This document shows positions 11,499 through 23,903 of a DNA stretch of 64,000 nucleotides, one piece after another. The notes under the pieces were generated by a model. It was not told the origin of the DNA. It made no database searches and saw only the letters and a list, made by a program, of their open reading frames with translations. The position numbers and the translations under genes were made by a program. Every line of letters starts with the position of its first letter. Positions within the stretch are counted from its first letter, which is position 1. The stretch spans positions 19,282,263 through 19,346,262 of the forward strand of contig NC_035169.2 of NCBI RefSeq assembly GCF_001659605.2, in the 5' to 3' direction. The stretch is from Manihot esculenta (Eukaryota > Streptophyta > Magnoliopsida > Malpighiales > Euphorbiaceae).

Positions 11499-12593
11499 TG
11501 TAATACCCGGCTAGACTCCGGTATCGGAATTCCTACCGTCCGGTCGAATCTCGGATGTCGGAAGCCTCTAGAAGGGTAAAACCATGTTTTTATAAAATGT
11601 TTTAATGTGTTTCATATTTTAAGCATGAAAGAAAATGAGTTTTTGCATGAAAATTGCATTGGAGGAAAACTCAGGTTCGGCCGCCGAACCTCAAGTTCGG
11701 CCGCCGAACGTGCATGCGTTTCGGGTGTGCTTTAGGCCCCCGAAAGCATAAGTGAGGGAAGTCCAGGTTCGGCCGCCGAACCTCAAGTTCGGCCGCCGAA
11801 CATGGCATGCATGCGGAGGCACATTCGGCCCCCGAACGTGGTCTGGCCAGCCACTATAAAAGGGTCCCTTAGCCGAAAACGGGCGAGCTTTTTCCTCATT
11901 CTCGGCCAAGGTGAGTCTCCGCCGTCCCTCACCCATCTTTGACGTCTTTCCTCTAGATCTTTCAAGATTTTCATTTGTTTTAACTTTGTTTTGAAGATTT
12001 GAGCTTTTGAGCAAAGTTTTGGAGCTTGGAGGTTCAAGAACCCAATCTCTCCCAACTTCGAGTTTAGGTCGTCTCTCTCTCGATCTTCAAGAGGTAAGAG
12101 CCGATCTTAAGCTCATTGCATGTTTTAAGTAAGTTTTAAGTAGATCTTTGGGGGTAGAATGCCTGTTTAGGTTATGGTTATGTTTATGGGTATAAATGGA
12201 TGTTTTTGAGCAATGTGGATACTTGATGTGTTGTAGATGGGGTTTATGATGGTTTGAGGCCCCTAGGAACATGTATGCTTGTGTTTGTGTGTTGTAGAAT
12301 AGGTTTAATGCATGTTGGAAAGGTTTGGAGGCGAAATGTGCAAAGGGAGCCAAGTTTCTGCCCTTTGGCAGAAACCAGGTTCTGCAGCCGAAGGACTTTC
12401 GGCCGCCGAACATGGCTGGGGAGGCAACCCTTCGGCTGCCGAAGCTTGCCCCCGAAAGGGAGACTTTCGTCTCTGTCTGGCAGTTTCGGCCGCCGAAAGT
12501 GCCGCTGAACATGCATGAGTTTCGTCTCTGTCTGGGAGTTTCGGCCGCCGAAGGTGCCGCCGAACCTGCTTGACTTTCGGCTCTGGAGGGACT
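11499..12593 (+). repeat. Element A 3' LTR, left part
   Basis: Starts TGTAATACCC and matches the 5' LTR up to the GGAGGGACT at 12585-12593, where element C sequence begins. It holds a TATAAAAG box at 11855-11862. It has a 20-base palindrome-bearing unit near 11690 that the 5' LTR lacks. Confidence 0.92.
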
Positions 12594-12628
12594 CCAGTCA
12601 ATCGAGCTGATCGACGAGTTCCTCGCAT
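12594..12628 (-). pseudogene. Element C gag start, fragment
   Basis: ATG at 12628-12626 (minus) begins the conserved gag start [12 protein letters not shown]. Only about 12 codons remain before the deletion junction; the frame then runs into antisense LTR sequence and means nothing. An acceptor-like TGTGTTTTCAG precedes the ATG by about ten bases. Confidence 0.8.
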
Positions 12629-12833
12629 CTTTACTCTGAAAACACAACATATAACATACCACTTTAGCACATAAACATCACATATCAATCATACACATAC
12701 AACACTCATGGCATATCATAGCAGACAGGACTCAAGACCCTATCCTAGTGGACATGATTTCCTATTGTGCTTGACCACCTCTAACCTGTCTGAGCCCAAC
12801 ACTGTCTCTATAGGTCCGATCATGTGAACCTAG

Positions 12834-12846
12834 GGCTCTGATACCA
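12834..12846 (-). other. Primer binding site, element C
   Basis: Minus-strand TGGTATCAGAGCC, three bases inside the LTR end at 12850. Confidence 0.85.
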
Positions 12847-12849
12847 ATC

Positions 12850-15021
12850 TGTAACGACCCCAAAAAGGACCGTCACCGGCGCTAGGATTCAGGTCGGCTT
12901 AAGGCCGCCAGAACCCGTAGCAAGCCTGCTATACTCTCTGTGTACCTGTAAACCTCATACATGATCATACATTTTTTGTGAAAATAAAACTCTTTTCTGA
13001 ACCAAGGCTTAACCTGTGCATGCACTATCTCTGTACTCTGTACTATGTACGCTGTACTCTGTATCCCTGACTAGAGCTTGCTCTAGATGGGTAACTCATA
13101 CCTGTTAAGCCTGGTTTTCACATACAGGAAAACATATATACATATACAGATCATGTACAAAACATACATCACTAAGTCAAGCAACAACTATTACATCTCT
13201 TTAATATTACATGTCCACTCTAAGCTATTACAGATCTCTTTACTTTTCCTGTACTCTGCTGGACTGTCCCTGTACACTGTACACTGAACCTGCAAAACTG
13301 GGGTTAAGGGAGTGGGATGAGCTCTATAGCCCAGTGAGTAGAACAGTAAAACATCTCAGTAAAATATGATCTCATGGAATGCATCATATCACAGATAAGC
13401 CACATCAAGAGTAAACCTGTCACCACATAGTCCCAGTAACTCTGTGCCAGGGCGTAGAATCGAGCACCTGGTCTTCCTGTCATATATATATATGTGTATA
13501 TAACACCTCTGTACTTACCATTGCCAGGGCGTAGTCAAAGGCTCCTGGACTTTACTATACCTGCCAGGGCGTAGTCAAAGGCTCCTGGACTTTGCTATAC
13601 GTGCCAGGGCGTAGTCAAAGGCTCCTGGACTTCCTGTCTGAGACTATTGGATCATTCAGCATTCACTCACATCACCAAATAACAATGCAATGCAACATAT
13701 TCGTGTATACTAATGCAATCAACCTATGGCATAATCATGATGCATGAGATATGCTAAAAGCAGTTGGTGGTTCAATTAAAAGTCATAAGTTTAGTTCCAC
13801 TCACCTCTGGCTATCTGGACTGACTGACTCTGCAGGCTCTGAAACTCTGGAGCAGTACTCACTGCTGCTCTCTCTGGTTCCTCTGGTCTGTACCTATACA
13901 GATGGACTTAAATGAGGGACCAAACTAACGTATCAATACCTCTATTAAACTCCCCAAGAATCCCCTTAAACTCACTCAACTATCCATGCAAAGCATGCAA
14001 AAGAAAGCTGGACAGGACACTTTCGGCGGCAAGTTCGGCGGCCGAATGTCCTCTCCAGAGACGAAACTCAAGCACCTTCGGCGGCACCTTCGGCGGCCGA
14101 ATCCCCCAAACAGAGCCGAACATGCAAAAACACTCGGGGGCAAGCTGTGGTAACCAAGTCACCATGCAGGAGGTTCGGCGGCCGAATGAACCTTCGGCTG
14201 CCGAACCTGAGTTCATCCAGAACTCAGCTTCAACGGCAAACCATCTCCTCCTTCCCTTCAACACTTTCTAACATGCATCCTTCACGTAGGCAACACACAT
14301 ATACTCAAGTATATGTTCACAGGGGTCCAAAACTAGCTAATAACCCCAAACAACAAAACAAACATAACACATCAACATGTATACATACATAATTCATCAA
14401 AAACTACCATGAATAACCTAAGCATGCTTCTCCTTCCTATAACCCTTCAGAAAACATATAAACAGGGTCTAAAACTGCCCTTACCTCTGGAAACAGGAAG
14501 ATACACACACTGAACAAAGAAAAAACAGATCAACCTCTCTTCAAACTCTCAAAATCTCAAAAGCGTAACTTTTGTTTCTCTCAACTCTCAACACCTTTGC
14601 AAGCACCTCAAACTGCTGTAAGAACAACCAAAAACATGTACAGATGAGTCATAAGAGACGTGGCCATTCCATGGCAAGAATCTGAGGCCAACACTTGTCA
14701 AAAAACATGACTCAGCTCACTAGCCAACTCAGCTTCGGCTGCCCAATCGCATGCGAAACCATGCAACATTCGGGGGCCGAACTTGAATTTCGGAAGCCGA
14801 ACATTGGGCACTTTCGGCGGCCGAACTCATCTTCGGCGGCCGAACTTGGCTCCTCTGCCTTGGTTCATTTCAACTCAAAACTCAAAACTAAAGAACTGTA
14901 AAACCAGAAAACACCTCATAATACTGAGAAAACATAACTCCTACCCTTCTATAGAATCCCAACACCCCGGATCCCACCAGACAATAGGAATTCCGGTGCA
15001 GGATTCTAGCCGGGTATTACA
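12850..15021 (-). repeat. Element C LTR
   Basis: 2172 bases, read on the minus strand from TGTAATACCC (15021) to GGGGTCGTTACA (12850). It has palindrome clusters at about 14025-14205 and 14770-14845, and tandem units with AGGGCGTAGTCAAAGGCTCC at about 13440-13635. The TATA box region appears degraded. Confidence 0.87.
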
Positions 15022-16154
15022 ATGATGTTTTAAGGGGTTTTTGGGGAGTAGTTTATAGTTATGTTCAGGTGTGTTTGGTCCCTCATTTGGGTCCACCTGT
15101 GTAGGTTCAGACCCGAGGAACCGAGGACCCCAGCAGTGAGTTCAGCTGCTTTGGTGCTGTCAGAGTCAGCCAGAGGTGAGTGGAACTAAACTTAATCTTT
15201 TAAATTAAATGTTTTATCATGTTTCATGCATCATGATTATGCAATAGGATGATTGCATTAGTTTTCACGAATATGCCGCATTGCATCGATTGTTGTTGAT
15301 GTGGGTGAATGTTGGATGACCCAATTAGTCCATGACAGGAAGACCAGGACCCCATTCTACGGCCTGGCACAAAGTAAGGAAAGACCAGGACCCCATTCTA
15401 CGGCCTGGCACGGTTATGGGACTCGAAGACCAGGAGCCCAGAGGAGGCCCTGGGCCAATGGTAAGTAATGTATGTATGACAGGAAGACCAGGACCCCATG
15501 CTACGGCCTGGCACAGAGTTAGCTTGGACTAATTGGTGACAAGTTCACCCAACCCTTATGTGAATTGTCTGTGCTATGATGCATTTCATTGGAGCATAGT
15601 GTTAATATGTTTTATAGTTCAACTCACTGGGCTTTTAGCTCACCCCTCTCCCTTTACCCCCAGGCTTGCAGGTACAATATAGCGCAGGAGTCCGGATAGA
15701 GTAAAGAAGTCATGTTTATGTAATAGCTAGTAATGGACATGATCAAATTGTAATGTAAAGTCTTAATCAGTATAGTTATGTAATGAGATGATGTTTATGG
15801 ATATTAGAGGTGTGCTTGACCATAGAATGTTGTTATCCCTTTTAATACATGATCTTGGATATTTTATGTCATTTATGCAAACCAACTCAACATATGTTAT
15901 GTCACCCATTTGGGGGCACTGATGAGATCCCACTGAGGGATCAAGGTTTATGATTTATGTATATACAGTGCATGCACAGGTTGAGTATGGTTGATGTATA
16001 TGGAAAGAAAAGTTTTAATTTTTATGTATGTTGTTGATCATGTATGAGATTATACAGGTTTACAGGTTATAGGTCAGGCTTGCTACGGGTCCCGGCGGCC
16101 TTAAGCCGATCTGGATCCTAGCACCGGTAGCAGTCCGATTTTCGGGTCGTTACA
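15022..16154 (+). repeat. Element A 3' LTR, right part
   Basis: Continues the 3' LTR from ATGATGTTTT to GGGTCGTTACA and is followed by the target duplication TGCTG (16155-16159). Relative to the 5' LTR about 74 bases are missing at the C junction. Reading frames inside, such as one at 15332-15532, come from the tandem repeats. Confidence 0.92.
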
Positions 16155-16159
16155 TGCTG

Positions 16160-18027
16160 AAAATATTTTTTTGATTGTATAAATATGTTATATGAATGTT
16201 AAAATGATGTTTGAAAGGCTTAGAGTAAAGAAATTTAACATGAGAGCTAAAAGTGCAAACCTGGCAAAATAGGTTGTAACAGGGCAGTTTATGTTAACAA
16301 CTTCATAACTTATTGTGTATTTATTGAAATTAGGCCTAAGATATACCAAAGGAAATCTGAGACAGAGCTAAAACTTTCATGAATTGACCAAATTCTGAAT
16401 CTGTAGGTAAAATGATGAAAATTACAAGTGAACCTAAACTGGACACAGTGATAGTGTATCCGAAACAGAGTGTATTTATTGTACCATAACTAATTATGTA
16501 CTCAGTAAAATTTGTTAAGACTAGTTCCAAATGAATCCTAAAAAGTATACCTAAAACTTTATAGAAGACACTTGAGCTTGAATTTGTATGAAAATGCATG
16601 AATCTGATATGTTTTGTGATACTATAAACAAGTACCAATATTGGACTAATTAAGACCTTATTAAGCAGCTTTTAAAGAAAATTTTATAACTTAAGATAGA
16701 ATGATCAATTTTTCATGAATTATACCTTGTTGGAAATATAAGATATAAATGTACATTTTTTGTGAAGAAACTGAAGTCAAATTGCAACTCTAAACTGCTT
16801 CAAAAGTTTATGCAATACATGGCAGAATGCAATTTTCTCAAATTGGAATGTTATGTTGACAAAGTTTTGCACTATTTGCCATAAGTTTCTCATATTGTTA
16901 ACTTTGACATATGATTTATGTATTTTGGAAATGAATTCAAATAACTTCAAATGATATGCATTTACATTGAATTAATGATACTTGGCCCTGGTAAACGTAA
17001 TAGGAGTCGAGATTAGCTTAAGGGTATGACATGTCATATAAACATACAGAGTTCGCAGTACTGCTATCGATACATGACCTATATATTTGAGATTACATAT
17101 CAGGTACCTCATAAGCACGGTCACAGAGTGCTGCTATCACAGTTTCGGCCTTTGAGCCTACCATTTGACACCTTGTGCCTACCGTTATAACTCCTTATCT
17201 ACCTAGTCGACCCTACTATGTGTTTATAAGGGCTGAGAACTTAATTAAGATTGATACTAAATTTTGAGAACTTATCAGTGAATGTTAGCATGTCTGCATC
17301 TATTTCATGCACTAAGCTATGGTGATTTGCTATAAATAGAAAATGTGCAATAAAGGCAAAGGAATATATTTTTATCGAATATGAAGGAAATTCTTGTCGT
17401 GCACAAGGATACATATGGCACTCATCCTTTATACTAAGAAGTTGACAAATATGCTTTGTATCATGTTAACAACATTTGACTAGCTTGTAATTGTTTACTT
17501 GATTATCTATATATGTGAATTTTTTTCCTTTTTTTGTTATTTATTTGCTATCACCCACTGAGCATTAGCTCAACATGTTGGTTTTTACCTCACGCAGGTG
17601 TAGATAAAGTAGGCACGCGGAGTTCATCAGAGGTCTGCATAAGATATCAAGGCCATTATCATAGCTGGTTGTTTTGAGTCTATAAGTCATAGTACAGTTA
17701 TATTTTGGCATGTACATATTAAATAGAGTGAGTTATGAAGGTTATGTAAATCAAAGAATAGTAAGATGTCAAATAACAGTTGATAATTTTGCATGTGTTT
17801 TTCATATGTACTACAGGTTGAAATATTGATGAAACAGAGGAGACTCTACTAAAATTTTGGTTTAAAATCTCACATTTACTTTAATCACCCTATAAATTTT
17901 ACTTGGACTACCTAAAAACTTGGTATTTATAGATAAAGGAAATTGTTTAGTTTTGATATGTCTAAAAAAGTATAGTTTGTGACAGTCTTTGCTCTATCTA
18001 CACTTTGATAGGGTAAGGGGTGTTACA
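16160..18027 (+). repeat. Solo LTR O, right part
   Basis: Continuation of the LTR begun at 2856, ending GGGTGTTACA. It holds a CACTGAGCATTAGCTCA stretch at about 17555-17572 and a CGCAGGTGTAGATAAAGTAG stretch at about 17594-17613. These resemble the actcactgggctTTTAGCTCA and TTGCAGGTACA stretches of the other LTRs. CGCAA follows it. Confidence 0.7.
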
Positions 18028-18032
18028 CGCAA

Positions 18033-18428
18033 GCATGTACTAGTCAAATATTATTATCCCTGTAACTCTTACTCCTAAACCTATAAAAAGAAAACCTTCA
18101 TCATTTATTTCCAACAATACCCAAATGACAAGGTGATCACAATACTAATAATGGGCTTATTTGTTATTTTAAGAGACTTAAGACCTTAAATAGCCAAAAA
18201 TAATTTATCAAGATTAAATGACTATTTAAATTTTTTCATAGGTGCTAAAAAGGCTTTTGTTGTAAAATTATTATCCAAGTTATTATTAAAGTAATGAAAA
18301 AAAGTTTTATTGCTCATTGTTTGATCAATTCATACTAGCTTTTAGTATCGGAGTAATAAAACACAGATAACATAGTTATAATGAATGAATTAATAAATGC
18401 AATGTAGCAAAAAAAAAAAAAAAAAGGT
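18033..18428 (+). other. Short spacer ending in AATAAA and a 17-base A run
   Basis: AT-rich DNA without a gene. It ends with AATAAA at 18392-18397, then a run of 17 A at 18409-18425. This could be the 3' tail of an old LINE, SINE or processed copy, but no body of such an element is recognised. Chance or slippage is equally possible. Confidence 0.3.
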
Positions 18429-20674
18429 TGTAATACCCAGCCAAATCTCCGGCGTCAGAATTCCAACCTTCTGATGGAACCTCCATTGGAACCCAGAATC
18501 TCGAAGCTAGAATCTCCTTAGGCAGGGTAAAATAAGGTTTTTATAAAATGAATTTGAAAATTTTTGGGTTTTGTGTTAAAAAGAAAGAAAAGAGTTTTGA
18601 AGGAAAACCCCAGTTTCGACCGTTGAACCTTCAATTTTGGCCACCGAAGGTGGTGCCGTCGCGAGACCTTCTCTGTCGGCCCCCGAAGGTGGTTTATCCA
18701 GCCACCTATAAGAGGCCTTCAACCCGAAAATGAGAGAGCTTTCTCTCCATTTTCGGGAAGAGGTGAGTCATTGCCCTCCCTTTTATGGTTTTGTTGTTTT
18801 TCCTTCAAATCTCTTAGGAAATTCACGAGTTTTCTTTTGTTTTTGAATATTTGAGCTTGAATCCAAGTTTTTAAACCTTGGAGACCTCCGAAGACCGTTT
18901 TACCTCATCTCCAAGTTGGGGTTGCTGTCACCCTTAGATCTCCAAGAGGTAAGTCTAAATCTTTGTTTTTACTATGTTTTAAATAAGTTTTAAGAAGGGA
19001 TTAAGGGTTAATAATGAATGAAAAGGTTAGATCTAAAGTTTTAGGGTTTGAGTTGGGTTATTAATGAATGTTTGCTCTTGTGTTATTTTTGTTGTTGCTT
19101 GTTGGGAATTAGGCTAGTTTTTTTGTCCCTTATGCATGTTGAGTGAGTATAAAGGTTTTTGAAGAGTTGAGTGTGAGAATCGGAGTGTTTGGTGGATGTG
19201 TGCATAGGGCATAATCGGGTTCTGCTTGCTAGAGAACCCAGGTTCGGCCGCCGAAGTAAGGTTCGGCCGCCGAAGTAAGGTTCGGCCGCCGAAGTAAGGC
19301 TCGGTCGCCGAAGTAAGGTTCAGCCGCCGAACCTGCTTGTGGAGGCAACCTTTTAGCCGCCTAACCTGCCCCCGAAAGCATAGACTTTCGGATCTGTGAA
19401 GGGGTTTAGGTTGCCAAACCCGCCCCCGAAGGTTGCTGACTTTCGGATCTGTGAAGGGTTTAGGCCGCCGAACCTGCCCCCGAAAGTCCCTGACTTTCGG
19501 ATCTGTGAGGTACCTTCGGCCGCCGAACCTGTCGCCGAAAGTCCCCTGCCCAGCCTTCCTCTACTTGTTTTATGTGCATGTTTTGATATGTTTTAGGGGG
19601 TTTTGGGGAGTTGTTTAGAGTCATGTAATAGTTATGTTTGGTCCCTCATTTGAGTCAATCTGTATAGGATCAGACCTGGGAGACCGTAGAGGCCTGCAGT
19701 GATATAATTGCGTCAGTGTTAGGTGAGCATCAGCCAGAGGTGAGTAGAACTGAACTAATTTATTGTTTTAAAGTAATCAAACTTTTTAAGCATGTTCATG
19801 CATCATGAATGCCATGTATATGTATTAGGTTGTTTTGCATTAGAATTCACGAATATGATGCATTGCATAATTTACTGTTGATGTGAATGGATTTTGGATG
19901 ACCCACTAGCCCTTAATATGATATGATATGATACGGAAGTCCAGGTCGACGCCCATTCTATGCCCCTGACAATATGTAAGAGAAAGTCCAGGTCGAGGCC
20001 TATTCTACACCCCTGGCATTATAGATATGTTATGTTATGTTTAAGAACAAGTCCTGAGGAGCTCCGTCGAGGGCCGGGCACTATTGGAATATGTAGAGGG
20101 TTACTGTTGACAAATCTATCTTAATGTGAATTGTTTGTGTTGTGATGCATTTTATACGAGCATATGTTTAATAAAGTGTTTTTATGTTCTGCTCACTAGG
20201 CTCTTGTAGCTTATCCCTTTCCCCTAACCCCAGGTTTGCAGAGTCAAAGATAGCTCAGAAAGTCGGGATAGTAGCTGGTATAGACAAATGTAATAGTATA
20301 GTTGTGGACATGTATTGTTTAATGGATTAGAATTGTGCTATGCCCTAGTTTTTATCTTTGTAATCCCTATTAACATGATCCTTATGTAAAAGTTTTAATT
20401 ATGAGTTATGTTTGAACCAAGCTTGAGGCATGTAATGTTTACCATACTAAAGCATTTGATGAGAGTTCTAGTATGGATTTTATATTTTCAGTTTTGATAC
20501 ATGCACAGGTCGAGCCATGGTTCATGAAATGTTTATGTTTATGTTGTCTTGTGTGATCATGTATGGGATTTTATCAGGCACACAGGATGTATAGTAGGCT
20601 TGCTACGGGCTCCGGCGACCTTAAGTTGATCTGAACCTTAGTGCCGGTAGCGGTCCGATTTCCGGATCGTTATA
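18429..20674 (+). mobile_element. Solo LTR H, Tekay-type
   Basis: 2246 bases, TGTAATACCC to GGATCGTTATA. The last bases are TA where the family has CA, probably a C-to-T change. It carries TATAAGAG at 18707-18714, donor-like sites near 18760, 18945 and 19736, and a tandem array of palindromes at 19241-19333. The flanks are AAGGT (18424-18428) and TTGGT (20675-20679), which match at only three of five positions. No primer site or coding follows, so it is a solo or truncated LTR. Confidence 0.8.
19241..19333 (+). repeat. Tandem palindrome array in LTR H
   Basis: Five units of about 19 bases, GGTTCGGCCGCCGAAGTAA, with the fourth and fifth units altered mostly at CpG positions. Confidence 0.85.
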
Positions 20675-23600
20675 TTGGTACTACAAGAAAAAGCCTTTTT
20701 AGAGAAGAGAAATCATGTCGCTAACAAATAGCTTCCCATTGCCAAAACCAAATAGCGACCTAAAGTATTTAGTCACATGCCGCCGCAACAAGCTTCACCG
20801 TTAAAAATTTTTCTAGAAAAGAAAAAGTGACCGGTCGCAATTGAATTTTAAGGAAAGTATGAAATGTTGGCTGCTAAAACTTTATTTGTGACCATATCTT
20901 AAATATAATTGCTACAATAACACCTTTACAATTGAAAATCAAGAATATAGATTCTTAAGCAATTGTGACAAAAAAATCTAATTGCTATAAGATATCATCC
21001 TATTAAGCTCAATGTTAAAATTTTTTAACCTAATTATTTATAAAATTCAAAAAATATATTTTTTTATCTTCACTTATAATATAAAGGATAAATAAGAAAT
21101 TGTTAAGTATATAAAATTATTTTTATTTACAAAGCTTACATCAATAGTTATTTATATATGATACCCTCTTTAGAGGCACATTTAGTGAGGATATAAACCA
21201 TTGATGCACAAAAGTAAAGTTGCTAGACTAATAAAAACACAAGTTGGGTCATATTAACTAATGACATTAAGAAGGCTCCAAAAAGACTTGCTAGCCTCCT
21301 ATATCAGGTTCAAAAAATCCAACTACATAAAGAGTCTATTTTTCTTTCTTTTGCAAATATTAAGTACAGCATTGAGCACACTTGAAGAAAGATTTTCAAG
21401 AGCTCCACAACTAAATTATAGTTTTGTGGAGAGACATGCATTATATTTACAATCAAATAATTCTACGCTGCTACATAAAATTTGAAACAGTAACTAAATA
21501 CCATGACTTGGTCACTCAAACCTTAAAAAAGGGTATAACTCAATAGGTGATTCAAATAGTGAAAAATAAAATGGTAAACTGTAGTTAGCTAATTAAAAAA
21601 ACCAAGTGATGCATTCCAAATAAGAAAAAAGAAACATCCATTTAAGTGAAGAAAATGAAAAAGGGCAAGAATCTTAATTATCCCTTAAAACATTTACAAA
21701 TTAACAATTAGCGTCCCATAATAAGTTGTGTTGCTTTTACACTATAAATGCAATTCTTTTTAAATGGTTGAAGAATGAATAAACTAATAATCTTGTAACA
21801 AGAATTTTTGCACCGTTTAGTTAATTCATGAACTTGAAACCAATATTATTTCAGGGTGTTATGCATGCATTTCAAGGGATGAAAGCCTTTTTCAATACAA
21901 TGTCTATAAAATGCAGGCAACACTTTTTTATGTCAATCAAGTAACTGAAGAAAGATGACATTTGGTTGCATGTTACACACATTGTGGAGATTAAATGACC
22001 TCTCCCCAACTTCCATAATAACATCATCTAGAAGTCCATTTGAGCAAAGCCTGCAAAAAATCATGTTTTGGCTTCATTTAAAATGCAATTGAGATCTTAG
22101 TTTTAAAATTTTATACAATATTAAAAAGAAGGTACATTATTGCTCTCTTAATAGAAGTAGAAAACATAAGAATCATAAAGAATTTAGCATCCACAAGTTA
22201 TACAAAACTTGTCATTATTTAGACTAGGAAACCCTACTGTTAAGGCAAAAACAAGTAGAAGTGATTCAGTTGAAATCCAAATATAAACTAGACTTAGCTC
22301 AATTACTTTATATACATGCATATAGATATTTATACGAGAATATAGAGATATACAATTTCTCCTACTGTATCAAGAGTCTATACGCTACACTATCCCTCTT
22401 GTCAACCATATTTGAAACAGTAACTACATAAAATTTGCCTAGGTCAAATAATTCTGCATTGCTATATAAATTTTGAAACAGTAACTAAATATCCTTAGTT
22501 TGATTCACCCATTGAGTGACAACCACAGTTCATATGTATTTGGTCTTCCTCTTGTCCATATGCTCTTATACATAGGAAGAAACAATTCTTTGCAGAAGTT
22601 AAAGGTGAGTAGCTCCAATAAATCAAAGGAATAATTCTCATTTGCAATAGCAAAATTTGATTAATAGTGAGCCCATATCCTGGTACAGTACCTCAGGTCA
22701 CCCATCATAGAAATGTTTCACAAGATCCAAACATGGTGTTTGGCTATCAAATGGTGCAATATGAAATTGCTATATACCTAACATGCAACTATCGATATGA
22801 AATTACTATGGTAATATGACCTTAAATTGCTAGAAATTGCTATATACTAAACACACAACCATCAATCTAAAATTGCTAGAAATTAAACATGAGAACATTT
22901 TAAACTAAGATTCAGTGGAGCAATATGGGTGTATCAAACAAAATAAACATGACCAAATAATAAAAAATGCACAACTCGAGTAAGGGAAACATAACTAATT
23001 AAAACAGTCATATCAAATTTAAACCCTAAATCACTAAATGCAACAAATCCCTAATCTATAAATGTATAATCCTTAAATTACAAAACTAAATACGATTAAA
23101 CCATTAAAAATAAATTAAAATCTAAAAGGAAAAAATCAAACCTATACTTGCTAATGTCAGTGCAACAACCACTATAAAAAATATGAATGTTAACGACTAA
23201 AAGTTAATGATAAAATTAAAATCTCTCGTTAATGGTATATAATTAATGAATAATTATATATTTTATCGTAATTACATATAATTATAATGATTATTATAAA
23301 ATTTTCTTCTTAAAAATTAAATTAATAGTAGTTAAATCTAAATTTTTATTTTCACATTTTTTTAATTCTTCTACAACCAAAATTTTATGCTTGTTAAAGA
23401 ATTTTTTTCTTTCAGAATTTTCTTCTCCCTCTTGTGGGAGTTTTGTGCCTCCTAATCCTTAGCATATAATTTGTAACCACCATAAAATAAAATCTATAGT
23501 CTCTCTTTAGGGTTCTCCATCAATTATTTTTCTCCATTGTCAAACCTTGCTATCATGAATCAAAGCCTCCAATCCACCTCATGTCAAGATTGGGATTTGC

Positions 23601-23898
23601 CTCCATTGTTGTCAAAGACTGAAAGCCTCAATGCTGCCAAGATTAGAAGCCTCCACCTTCTGTCATGATAGTTTGGACTGCCTGCTTTAGTTTGCTTTTT
23701 TGGTTGAAATAGTTACATGTACTTTAACTTATAATTTCATTGTTGTTTCAATTTTGTGTTTTGGTTACTGCAACAATATCATATTATGTTCCTGCCTTAA
23801 TTTCACGTACCTAAGAAAGTGAATTCATGAAATACTACTGCAATATCTTCCTTCATATCTTGTAAATTCACTATTGAAGTTATATTTGCTTTGACATG
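20675..23898. other. AT-rich DNA with two CACTA-like ends
   Basis: No gene is recognised in about 3.2 kb. At 20679 TACTACAAGAAAAAGCC resembles the CACTACAAGAAA end of CACTA transposons with one change, and GTCGCTAA and TAGCGACC motifs follow, as in their subterminal repeats. At 23170 CACTATAAAAAATATG is followed by TTAACGAC and TCGTTAATGG motifs, a second possible end. No matching opposite end or transposase is seen, so these would be fragments. The remaining sequence is unassigned. Confidence 0.35.
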
Positions 23899-23903
23899 CA
23901 TAC

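Larger units (their letters stand above)
12594..15021 (-). mobile_element. Nested element C: truncated minus-strand Tekay-type element
   Basis: Read on the minus strand it has a complete 5' LTR (15021-12850), primer site (12846-12834), leader and the first dozen gag codons, then stops at 12594. The rest of the element, its 3' LTR and about 74 bases of the host LTR are missing. GGGACT at 12588-12593 is shared by the host LTR and the expected gag sequence, so the deletion joined two six-base matches. The host resumes at 15022 with ATGAT, probably the surviving copy of the target duplication. The LTR sequence is closest to that of element D. Confidence 0.85.
3856..16154 (+). mobile_element. Element A: Ty3/gypsy Tekay-type retrotransposon, complete but coding-defective
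   Basis: The element has a 5' LTR (3856-6134), primer site, gag-pol, hairpin, polypurine tract and a 3' LTR (11499-16154, itself split by element C). TGCTG flanks it on both sides (3851-3855 and 16155-16159), so both ends are original. The two LTRs differ by roughly 30-35 substitutions over about 2.2 kb, counted by eye, plus one 20-base repeat unit; this makes A older than B, E and F. The polyprotein has two in-frame stop codons. The insertion target is solo LTR O. Confidence 0.93.

Noticed and set aside
15332..15532. 66-codon frame with repeated MTGRPGPH
   Set aside because: Produced by the accaggacccc tandem repeats in the A 3' LTR.
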